Below are positions 1 to 6,839 of a stretch of 7,364 nt of DNA, piece after piece. Location: NCBI GenBank assembly GCA_013696915.1, contig JACCXR010000444.1, positions 1 to 7,364 of the forward strand, given 5' to 3'. The notes under the pieces were generated by a model. That model made no database searches. It was not told where the DNA came from and saw only the letters and a program-made list of their open reading frames with translations. Numbering within the stretch: position 1 is the first letter of the stretch; every line of letters begins with the position of its first letter. Source of the stretch: Euzebyaceae bacterium. Its GTDB lineage: Bacteria; Actinomycetota; Nitriliruptoria; Euzebyales; Egibacteraceae. Position numbers and translations under genes: made by a program.

Positions 1-114
1 TGCGGTAACCGTTCGCGGAGCCGTTGCGACTGCCGCGGCCCCTCACGGGTCCCGAGGCTCCCGGCCGACCGCCTCCGGCTCGGCGCCAACACGTGTTGCC
101 ATAGTTGCTCCAGC
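1..114. other. Left-edge stretch without a supported gene
   Basis: No convincing protein is visible here. A minus-strand reading from ATG at 102 to TGA at 43 would give 19 residues with a GGAG 5 bases upstream, but it is too short and featureless to call. On the plus strand one frame runs in from the left edge to TAA at 116-118. Its alanine/arginine-rich translation looks like a shadow, although the tail of an upstream gene cannot be excluded. On the minus strand a frame with GTG at 46 stays open to the left edge and could be the start of another leftward gene, without a clear ribosome binding site. An imperfect hairpin at 64-84 (GCCGA/TCGGC outer stem, GCC/GGC inner stem) lies about 30 bases past the DUF5996 stop. 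It has no T tract and is at best a weak terminator. Confidence 0.4.
87..98. promoter_or_regulatory. 12-bp perfect palindrome, possible operator
   Basis: CAACACGTGTTG reads the same on both strands and lies in the non-coding gap just beyond the DUF5996 stop. One mismatch outward, the next pair (85/100) also matches. Palindromes of this size in short gaps are typical of dimeric repressor sites. An AACTAT-like element sits next to it on the minus strand, which would suit a leftward promoter for a gene beyond the left edge. No factor can be assigned, and chance in GC-rich DNA is a real alternative. Confidence 0.3.
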
Positions 115-1083
115 CTAACAGGTGATCGCCGTCGCCCAGGCGTCCTCCGGCCCCGTCGGACCCCCGTGGGGCGGCAGCGGGCTCCAGCTGGTCGCAAGGT
201 CAGCGGTGTCCCAGTGAGCGCGGCGGGCTCCGGCCTCGTAGGCGCTCTGCAGGAAGGCCAGGAGAGCCTCCTTCGGTGATGCCGCCGTCCTGCAGTCCTC
301 GTAGGGCAGCCTCGCCATGTGCTGACCAGCCTCGCCGTGCCAGCCGGCCGCGGCGGGCTGCAGTGGCTCGTCCGCAAGACCCTCGGGTTCCGGCGCGGCG
401 TAGGAGTAGTAGGCGGGAAACGGCACGCGGTGGTCACCCGGCCACAGGCCGAAGCTGATCACCTCGTGCGAGTACGCCTCAGCGGTGACGGGGTCAGCTC
501 CGGGACTGGTGGGGGCGCGGCGACCGGAGAAGCGGGTGACGGCCAGGTCGAAGCTGTGCCAGAACAGGTGGACGGGGCTCGACTTGCCGTTCGACCAGCC
601 GGCGAACTCCTCGAAGACGCCGCGGCTCCAGCGCAGCACCGTCCACCACCGCTCGACCGCCGCGGCGTCGTAGGCGGCATGCTCCGTGTCCTGCGGGAAC
701 GGCGTCGCGACGGGGAGGTCGAACGGCCTCGGGTTGATCTCGGGGCGAACGCCGATGCCGTCGAGCGCCGCATGCAGCCCGGTCCAGAACTCGGCGACCG
801 CCAGGCCGTCGCGCAGGTCGACCCGAGTGGCGTCCCCGAGGTGGTTGCGGGCGACCGCGGCGTGGCCTACGACGTCGAGCTCGACATCGAAGTCGATGCC
901 GGCAAGGTGCATCGGCCCGGTCGTCAGCCCTCGGGTGGAGATGTAGAGCGGCACGTGCCACCAGTGGTTTCGCGGCGCCGTGTGAGCCATGCGCAGCTTC
1001 CCCAGGATCTGGCAGTACAGGTGGAGGGTCTGCTTGGTCGGCTCCCAGTCCTCGAGTGGCACGGGCGGCAGTCCGGGGCTCAA
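115..1083 (-). CDS. DUF5996 family protein
   Basis: This encodes a 322-residue protein of unknown function. I recognise DUF5996 from several conserved blocks: a TLHLYCQILGKLRMA-like segment at about 19-33, NHWWHVPLY at 39-47, PVHLFWHSFDLAVTRFSG at 170-187, EAYSHEVISFGLWPGD at 202-217, and a YSYAAPEPEGL segment at about 226-236. It has no signal peptide or membrane helix, so it is probably cytosolic. The tryptophan/histidine-rich blocks look like a buried active or binding site, but no reaction is known for the family. The frame stays open back to 1428, but that extension is arginine-rich and overlaps the neighbouring membrane-protein gene. I place the start at TTG 1083, which overlaps the upstream TGA as TTGA and gives the short MSPGLPPVPLEDW lead expected before the first conserved block. 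GTG at 1062 is the alternative. Neither has a good ribosome binding site, which fits translational coupling to the upstream gene. Family assignment is firm; the start is moderate. Confidence 0.85.
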   Translation of the reverse strand: MSPGLPPVPLEDWEPTKQTLHLYCQILGKLRMAHTAPRNHWWHVPLYISTRGLTTGPMHLAGIDFDVELDVVGHAAVARNHLGDATRVDLRDGLAVAEFWTGLHAALDGIGVRPEINPRPFDLPVATPFPQDTEHAAYDAAAVERWWTVLRWSRGVFEEFAGWSNGKSSPVHLFWHSFDLAVTRFSGRRAPTSPGADPVTAEAYSHEVISFGLWPGDHRVPFPAYYSYAAPEPEGLADEPLQPAAAGWHGEAGQHMARLPYEDCRTAASPKEALLAFLQSAYEAGARRAHWDTADLATSWSPLPPHGGPTGPEDAWATAITC

Positions 1084-1532
1084 CGTCGGCGGCCGTCGTC
1101 TGGGAGGGCGAGAGCCACGAGCGGTCCGACCGCGGCGGCGCACGCGACGACGTGCATCACGGTCAGGACTGCGGCCGTCGCTCCTGCGGCGAACCGGGGC
1201 CCGTCGGGCGGGTCGGCGGTTGCGACGAACAGCGGCCCGCCGAGCGACAGGACGGTGACCGCCCCCGCGAGCGCCCGGAAGGTCCGCACCGGCCGCCGGC
1301 TGCGGCGCTGCAGGAGCCCGAGGACGGCGGTCCCAGCCAGCAGCGACACGACGGTGGTGACGCCGACGGCTCGCGGCTCCAGGGACGAGAACTCCCCGTC
1401 GAGGTCGAACGCGGCACCGGCCAGCCACAGCACGGCCAGGTTGACCGCGGCGGTCCCCGCCGCGACCACCAGGCCGACACGGAACAGAACGGCCGGCGCG
1501 GCCGTCTGCTGGTCAGACGTCTGACCATCCAC
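1080..1532 (-). CDS. Small four-helix membrane protein, DUF6069-like
   Basis: This encodes a 150-residue integral membrane protein of unknown function. Four hydrophobic segments are visible at about 15-40, 56-75, 85-105 and 114-143. Between the second and third is a basic loop, QRRSRRPVR (75-83), which by the positive-inside rule places that loop and both termini in the cytoplasm. The length, helix spacing and a histidine in the last helix (H127) resemble actinobacterial DUF6069 proteins. This is recognition by eye and the exact family is unconfirmed. The frame extends to a GTG at 1550, but AGAGGAG at 1545-1539 lies six bases before GTG 1532, so I use 1532. The stop overlaps the TTG start of the DUF5996 gene, indicating an operon. 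A TACGGT element (1562-1557, minus strand) could be a -10 box with a transcript start near 1550, but there is no matching -35. An 18-bp palindrome covers the start codon region. Confidence 0.75.
   Translation of the reverse strand: MDGQTSDQQTAAPAVLFRVGLVVAAGTAAVNLAVLWLAGAAFDLDGEFSSLEPRAVGVTTVVSLLAGTAVLGLLQRRSRRPVRTFRALAGAVTVLSLGGPLFVATADPPDGPRFAAGATAAVLTVMHVVACAAAVGPLVALALPDDGRRR
1510..1527. repeat. 18-bp perfect palindrome at a translation start
   Basis: TGGTCAGACGTCTGACCA is a perfect inverted repeat with no spacer. On the minus strand it begins three bases after the GTG start codon (1532-1530) of the DUF6069-like gene and covers codons 2 to 8. As DNA it could bind a dimeric repressor. As RNA it could form a 7-bp stem with a 4-base ACGU loop next to the ribosome binding site. 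It could also simply encode its residues (GQTSD region) by chance. Its position at the very 5' end of an operon makes a regulatory role worth testing. Confidence 0.45.
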
Positions 1533-1538
1533 GACGTT

Positions 1539-1545
1539 CTCCTCT
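1539..1545 (-). promoter_or_regulatory. Ribosome binding site that fixes the DUF6069-like start
   Basis: On the minus strand AGAGGAG is followed by six bases and then GTG at 1532. In the longer reading from GTG 1550 this motif would be coding and no Shine-Dalgarno would precede the start, so the shorter protein is preferred. Confidence 0.6.
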
Positions 1546-1581
1546 TGCACGCTGGAACCGTACCTCTGACGGCCGCGGACA

Positions 1582-1623
1582 CCGCGGGGCCGCCCGGAGT
1601 CGTTCCGGCGACCAGCCCCGCGG
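1582..1623 (-). terminator. GC-rich hairpin just past the serA stop
   Basis: The arms CCGCGGGGC (1582-1590) and GCCCCGCGG (1615-1623) are perfectly complementary over 9 bp, with an inner CCGGA/TCCGG stem (1594-1598 with 1604-1608). The structure begins 3 bases beyond the serA stop codon in the direction of transcription. No T run follows, so it is not a classical intrinsic terminator. U-less hairpins at gene ends are common in high-GC Actinomycetota and may terminate, pause or protect the 3' end. It may reduce serA read-through into the DUF6069/DUF5996 pair. Confidence 0.45.
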
Positions 1624-1626
1624 AGG

Positions 1627-3216
<1,590 letters not shown>

Positions 3217-3459
3217 TCGGGGTCCTCCTCGAGGACTCGTCGGGTCCACGCACCCTAGCGCCGCCTGCTCCCGACGCCGGCGAGCGTACAGGCGGTGGCC
3301 CTTGCCCTCGGGCCCGGAGTCGGTCACCCTCGGCGAGACAGATGGCTCTGCTCCCTTGGGGTTCGGCGCCGCCGCTCGGTCCGGGAAGAGAGCCATGGCC
3401 GCAGTCCCCCCGTTGCCGGCCTCGCCGCAGCCGTGCTGCCGCCCCGGGGAAGTGGCGCC
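3217..3459. other. Divergent gap between serA and the secreted dehydrogenase gene
   Basis: These 243 bases must hold the promoters for both divergent genes, but I cannot place either with confidence. For serA, TAGGGT (3257-3252, minus strand) fits a TANNNT -10 box, but no TTGACA-like -35 is found at the right distance. For the rightward gene no clear pair is seen. Open frames crossing the gap on both strands are arginine- and proline-rich and look like shadows. A CGGGCCCG palindrome near 3310-3317 is unremarkable at this GC content. I looked for riboswitch or T-box signatures upstream of serA and did not recognise one. Confidence 0.5.
3222..3236 (-). promoter_or_regulatory. Hairpin containing the serA ribosome binding site
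   Basis: Read on the minus strand, GTCCTC, a GAG loop and GAGGAC form a 6-bp stem ending five bases before the serA ATG. The Shine-Dalgarno AGGAGG (3229-3224) lies in the loop and 3' arm, so the folded form would hide it. This is what the sequence shows; that it controls translation is inference. A 6-bp stem with a 3-base loop is only moderately stable and could arise because CCTC is the natural complement of a purine-rich Shine-Dalgarno. Confidence 0.35.
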
Positions 3460-5967
3460 GTGCCGGCCTTGAGGGCGGCCGTCGTCCTGGCCGTGCTGGC
3501 GGCGCTGCTGCCGGCGTCACGCCATGCCGACGCCGCGGCGCTGCCGCCGGGCTTCTCGGACTCCGTCGTGGCCTCGGTGGGCGCGCCGACGGCCCTGGCG
3601 TTCACCCCCGACGGACGGATGCTCGTCACGACCCAGGAGGGGCAGCTGCGCGTCGTTCGCAACGGCGTGCTGCTGGGCACGCCGGCGCTGAGCCTCGGGG
3701 GCCGGGTCTGCACGAACTCCGAACGCGGGCTGCTGGGCGTCGCGGTCGACCCCGCGTTCGCATCCAACCGCTCGATCTTCCTGTACTACACCTTCAACGC
3801 CCACGGCTCGTGCTCGACGAAGACCCCCTCCACGGATCCGCACAACCGCGTCTCGAGGTTCGTCCTCACGGACGCGAACAGCGTGGACCCGTCGACCGAG
3901 CGCGTGCTGATCGACGAGATTCCCTCACCCGCCGGCAACCACAACGCCGGCGACCTCCGCTTCGGCAGGGACGGCCATCTCTACGTGACCGTCGGCGACG
4001 GCGGCTGCGACTACGCCGACCTGGGCAGCTGCGCGGGCGCCAACGACGCCGCCCGCGACACCCATGTCCTGATCGGCAAGGTCCTGCGGGTGACGCGGGA
4101 CGGCGGGATCCCCGCCGACAATCCCCACCGGGGATCCGACAGCGCCCGCTGCAGCACGCGCGGCCGCACCACCCCCGGCAGGCACTGCCAGGAGACGTTC
4201 GCGTCGGGTCTGCGCAACCCCTTCCGCTTCGCGTTCGACCCGGACGCCGCGGGCACCCGGTTCTTCGTCAACGACGTGGGGCAGAACCTCTGGGAGGAGA
4301 TCAACCTCGGCCGCTCGGGCGCGGACTATGGCTGGAACCTGCGGGAGGGGCGGTGCGCGAACGGATCGACGAGTGACTGCGGCAGCCCGCCGGCGGGCCT
4401 GACGAACCCGATCCACGTCTACGGCCGCGACACCGGTTGCAGGTCCATCACCGGCGGCGCGTTCGTTCCGGACGGCGTCTGGCCGTCGGAGTTCGACGAC
4501 GACTACCTGTTCGCCGACTACGTGTGCGGGACGATCTTCTCCCTGCGCCCAGCCGCGGGCGGCGGCTGGACCCGCACGCCGTTCGTGACGGGCCTCGGCG
4601 CCAGCAGCGCCGTCCACATGGCCTTCGGCCCGTACGGCGGCACGCAGGCGCTGTACTACACGACCTACGCCGGCGGCGGCGAGGTCCGACGGATCGCCCA
4701 CACCCGCAACCGCCCGCCCGCCGCCGCGGTGTCCGCGTCACCGAGGTCGGGGGCGCCGCCCTTGGACGTCGAGTTCGACGCCGGGGGCAGCCGCGACCCG
4801 GAGGGCGGAAGGCTGACCTACCTGTGGAGCTTCGGCGACGGCGTGACCCGCCAGACGACGAGCGCTCAGACGTCGTACACCTACGGAATCGCAGGGTCCT
4901 TCACCGCCGCGCTGCGGGTACGCGACCCCCGGGGCGCGGTCTCCGACGCGGTGACCGTGCAGATCGAAGCGGGCAACACCCCACCGTCGCCCGCCATCAC
5001 CTCACCGTCCCGCAGCGACCGGTTCCGCGTCGGCCGGACCGTCACCCTGCGCGGCACCGCGACCGACGCCGAGGACGGCCGGCTGGCCGGCGACCGCCTG
5101 TCGTGGACGGTGACCCTGCACCACGCCGGCCACACCCACCCCTTCGTGCCCGCCACGGCCGGCGACGTCGTGACGTTCACGGCTCCCGCCCCCGAAGACC
5201 TCGCGGCCACGAAGAACAGCTTCCTCCGTCTCCGGCTGACAGCCACCGACAGCGCCGGCAGCTCGACCGCGATCGTCCGGGACCTCCTCCCCCGCCGCGT
5301 CGACGTGACCCTCGCCACCCAGCCGCCCGGCCTGCGGCTGGCGGTCAACGGCACCGCGGTCACGGGGCCGGCGAGGCTGGTGTCGTGGGCGGGCTACCGG
5401 CTGAACGTCGGCGCCCCGGCGCAGACCGACGCCGCCGGTCGCGGGATGGCCTTCTCGCGGTGGTCCGACGGCGGTCCCGCCACCCATGCGATCACCACAC
5501 CAGCCGCCGCCGCCACGTACACGGCGGTGTTCGTGCGGGTCGGCACGGGCTTGCGCGCCGAGTACTTCGACAGCCGCGACTTCACAGCCAGCGCGCTGAC
5601 CCGGATCGACCCCACCGTCGGCTTCGACTGGGGGACCGGCTCCCCGGCGTGGGGCATCGGCGCCGACACGTTCTCCGTCCGCTGGACCGGCCGGGTGCGG
5701 CCCCGCTACTCCGAGACCTACCGCTTCACCACCACCAGCGACGACGGGGTGCGGCTGTGGGTGAACGGCAGGCTGATCGTCGGCGACTACAGCGACCACG
5801 CCCGCCGTGAGCGCAGCGGCACGATCACGCTGCGGGCCGGCCTCCGGTACGACCTGCGCCTCGACTACTACGAGAACGGCGGGCGCGCGGTCGCGGGACT
5901 GGCCTGGTCGAGCCCCAGCCAGAGCAGGCAGACCATCCCCGCTCACAGGCTGTCCCCGCCCCCGTGA
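3460..5967 (+). CDS. Secreted PQQ-type sugar dehydrogenase with PKD and PA14 domains
   Basis: This encodes an 835-residue exported protein. A signal peptide (R5, then a hydrophobic AAVVLAVLAALL core, probable cleavage near 26) leads into a six-bladed beta-propeller of the glucose/sorbosone dehydrogenase family (about 28-414). The propeller has NHNAGDLRFG with H161 as the likely catalytic histidine, HLYVTVGDGG, GLRNPFRFAFD with R252 as the likely PQQ-contacting arginine, and DVGQNLWEEINLG. The family oxidises sugars or aldoses, usually with PQQ and calcium; substrate and cofactor use here are unproven. After it come a PKD domain (about 419-503, with a YLWSFGDG motif), an Ig/PKD-like domain (about 507-608, with DAEDGRL and LSWTVTLHH), a repeat-type domain ending FSRWSDGG...TYTAVF (about 613-692), and a PA14 domain (about 696-833), likely carbohydrate-binding. 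No wall anchor is seen. All ten cysteines lie in the propeller. Start: GTG 3460 has GGGGAA 8 bases upstream; GTG 3433 and TTG 3469 are alternatives. The longer frame from 3295 is not supported. Confidence 0.9.
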   Translation: MPALRAAVVLAVLAALLPASRHADAAALPPGFSDSVVASVGAPTALAFTPDGRMLVTTQEGQLRVVRNGVLLGTPALSLGGRVCTNSERGLLGVAVDPAFASNRSIFLYYTFNAHGSCSTKTPSTDPHNRVSRFVLTDANSVDPSTERVLIDEIPSPAGNHNAGDLRFGRDGHLYVTVGDGGCDYADLGSCAGANDAARDTHVLIGKVLRVTRDGGIPADNPHRGSDSARCSTRGRTTPGRHCQETFASGLRNPFRFAFDPDAAGTRFFVNDVGQNLWEEINLGRSGADYGWNLREGRCANGSTSDCGSPPAGLTNPIHVYGRDTGCRSITGGAFVPDGVWPSEFDDDYLFADYVCGTIFSLRPAAGGGWTRTPFVTGLGASSAVHMAFGPYGGTQALYYTTYAGGGEVRRIAHTRNRPPAAAVSASPRSGAPPLDVEFDAGGSRDPEGGRLTYLWSFGDGVTRQTTSAQTSYTYGIAGSFTAALRVRDPRGAVSDAVTVQIEAGNTPPSPAITSPSRSDRFRVGRTVTLRGTATDAEDGRLAGDRLSWTVTLHHAGHTHPFVPATAGDVVTFTAPAPEDLAATKNSFLRLRLTATDSAGSSTAIVRDLLPRRVDVTLATQPPGLRLAVNGTAVTGPARLVSWAGYRLNVGAPAQTDAAGRGMAFSRWSDGGPATHAITTPAAAATYTAVFVRVGTGLRAEYFDSRDFTASALTRIDPTVGFDWGTGSPAWGIGADTFSVRWTGRVRPRYSETYRFTTTSDDGVRLWVNGRLIVGDYSDHARRERSGTITLRAGLRYDLRLDYYENGGRAVAGLAWSSPSQSRQTIPAHRLSPPP

Positions 5968-5976
5968 CGACGCCGC

Positions 5977-6009
5977 GGGCCGCCGTCGACGGTCGGGCCA
6001 CCAAGCCCG
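5977..6009 (+). terminator. Possible hairpins after the dehydrogenase gene
   Basis: About 10 bases past the stop, CCGTCGACGG (5983-5992) is a perfect palindrome flanked by GGCC at 5978-5981 and 5996-5999. An overlapping alternative pairs CGGGC (5994-5998) with GCCCG (6005-6009) around a 6-base loop. Neither is followed by a T run. A further palindrome, CCGCCGGCGG, lies at 6018-6027. Some transcription-ending structure is plausible because bioY seems to have its own promoter, but the individual stems are weak evidence in DNA this rich in G and C. Confidence 0.3.
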
Positions 6010-6075
6010 GGAGCTCCCCGCCGGCGGTGACGACGGTCATCCGCACACGCGCTCTCCACCCCAAGACCCGGCGGC

Positions 6076-6106
6076 ATGACAACGCCTTGTCTGGACCCGG
6101 TAGGCT
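6076..6106 (+). promoter_or_regulatory. Candidate promoter for bioY
   Basis: ATGACA (6076-6081) matches five of six bases of the TTGACA -35 consensus, and TAGGCT (6101-6106) fits the TANNNT -10 pattern common in Actinomycetota. The spacer is 19 bases, slightly long. Transcription would start near 6113, giving a leader of about 32 bases before the bioY ATG. It is the best-matching promoter I can find in the 177-bp gap. I did not recognise a biotin-repressor operator. Confidence 0.4.
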
Positions 6107-6131
6107 GCCCAAGGTTCCCATGGTGTCGGGC

Positions 6132-6138
6132 GGAGAGG
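6132..6138 (+). promoter_or_regulatory. Ribosome binding site that fixes the bioY start
   Basis: GGAGAGG ends six bases before ATG 6145 and immediately abuts the in-frame ATG 6139. The spacing selects 6145 over 6139 and over the far upstream ATG at 6076, which overlaps the candidate -35 box. Confidence 0.65.
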
Positions 6139-6144
6139 ATGACC

Positions 6145-6738
6145 ATGTCGGTAGCTGTGCCAACTGCTGGTGTCCGAGCGGTCCTCGCGGACACGCTCCC
6201 CCGGAGCGCCGTACGCGACGTGGCCATGGTCGTCGGCGCCGCGCTGTTGACGGCGGCGGCCTCGCGGCTGGTGATCCCCCTCGGGTTCTCGCCGGCGTCG
6301 ATCACGGGGGCGACGTTCGCGGTGCTCGTGACCGGGGCGGCCCTGGGGCCGTTCCGAGGGGCCGCGGGGCAGGCGCTGTACGTGGCGCTGGGAGCGTTCG
6401 GCCTGCCGTTCTTCACGGGCGGCGGCAGCGGGGTGGCCTTCCTGGCCGGCGCGACGGGCGGCTACCCCGTCGGGTTCGTCCTCGCCGCGGCGCTGGTGGG
6501 CTGGTGCGCGCGCCGGGGGTGGGACGGAACGCCGTGGGGCACGGCGGCGGCGTTCGCCCTGGGCTCGGCGGTGATCTACCTCGTGGGCGTGCCCTGGCTC
6601 GCTGCCGCGGGCGGTTTCGGCCTGCCTGAGGCGGTCCGTCTGGGACTGCTGCCGTTTCTCGTCGGCGACGCGCTGAAGGCGGTGCTCGCCGCGGCCGTGC
6701 TGCCGGTGGCGTGGCGGCTGGCGGGCGACCGGCCGTAG
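6145..6738 (+). CDS. bioY: Biotin transporter, ECF S component
   Basis: BioY binds biotin in the membrane and carries it into the cell, normally together with an ECF energising module (transmembrane EcfT/BioN and ATPase EcfA/BioM). The 197 residues match the usual length of about 190, with around six hydrophobic segments. Recognisable family blocks are ITGATFAVLVTGAALGPFRG (about 53-72), LYVALGAFGLPFFTGG (79-93), GATGGYPVGF (102-111) and FLVGDALK (171-178), whose D175 and K178 correspond to conserved substrate-site positions. Two usual motif residues differ: the canonical PVP(I/V)T-x-Q loop reads SPASITGA, and the FxPGD proline is valine. I start at ATG 6145 from the ribosome binding site. 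No EcfA or EcfT gene adjoins it; the next gene is an acyl-CoA synthetase. Expression is probably raised when biotin is scarce, as in other bacteria, but no operator is visible. Confidence 0.93.
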   Translation: MSVAVPTAGVRAVLADTLPRSAVRDVAMVVGAALLTAAASRLVIPLGFSPASITGATFAVLVTGAALGPFRGAAGQALYVALGAFGLPFFTGGGSGVAFLAGATGGYPVGFVLAAALVGWCARRGWDGTPWGTAAAFALGSAVIYLVGVPWLAAAGGFGLPEAVRLGLLPFLVGDALKAVLAAAVLPVAWRLAGDRP

Positions 6739-6756
6739 CCGCCCACGGCGGCGGGA

Positions 6757-6792
6757 GGACGGTCGACGAGTACGGCCCACTCGTCGACGTCC
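6757..6792 (+). repeat. Strong hairpin between bioY and the acyl-CoA synthetase gene
   Basis: GTCGACGAGT (6762-6771) and ACTCGTCGAC (6779-6788) are perfectly complementary over 10 bp around a 7-base loop. After a single bulged G at 6761 the stem continues with GGAC (6757-6760) and GTCC (6789-6792), giving 14 pairs. It begins 18 bases after the bioY stop and ends 17 bases before the next start. There is no T tract, so it may be a U-less terminator, an RNA-stabilising stem, or a dimeric operator for the downstream gene. Confidence 0.55.
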
Positions 6793-6804
6793 CGGGCGTC
6801 GGCG

Positions 6805-6839
6805 GAGCGGTGAGCGTCTACGCCCGCCGACCGCTCACC
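6805..6839 (+). repeat. Overlapping inverted repeats at the synthetase start codon
   Basis: GGTGAGCG (6809-6816), which contains the GTG start, is complementary to CGCTCACC (6832-6839). The overlapping GAGCGGT (6805-6811) is complementary to ACCGCTC (6830-6836). The two pairings exclude each other and both bury the start codon. This could lower translation initiation. The stems are short and may be coincidental. Confidence 0.3.

Noticed and set aside
43..102. 19-codon minus-strand reading frame with a GGAG upstream
   Set aside because: Too short, with no recognisable features; a GGAG near an ATG is common by chance here.
1084..1428. N-terminal extension of the DUF5996 frame up to 1428
   Set aside because: It is arginine/proline-rich, overlaps the DUF6069-like gene in another frame, and lacks family similarity; the conserved protein begins near 1083.
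319..1524. Long plus-strand open frame of about 400 codons
   Set aside because: It is antisense to the DUF5996 and DUF6069-like genes, of low-complexity composition, with no recognisable domain. It is a high-GC shadow.
3217..3396. Extension of serA upstream to 3396
   Set aside because: The ATG at 3216 has a proper Shine-Dalgarno and gives the normal family length and N terminus; the extra 60 residues resemble no SerA.
3238..3459. Riboswitch or T-box leader upstream of serA
   Set aside because: Several short GC stems can be drawn, but I found no recognisable conserved core such as a T-box antiterminator sequence or glycine or cobalamin aptamer motifs.
4102..4136. Hairpin-forming repeats GGCGGG/CCCGCC and a duplicated GGGATCC in the dehydrogenase gene
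   Set aside because: They lie in well-conserved coding sequence and are expected by chance in DNA this rich in G and C.
4437..5810. Long second plus-strand frame within the dehydrogenase gene
   Set aside because: Arginine/proline-rich, no domains, and out of frame with a gene whose domains are clearly recognised. It is a shadow.
6076..6144. Start of bioY at ATG 6076 or 6139
   Set aside because: ATG 6076 has no ribosome binding site and adds a cysteine/proline-rich lead not seen in BioY. ATG 6139 directly abuts GGAGAGG, leaving no spacer.
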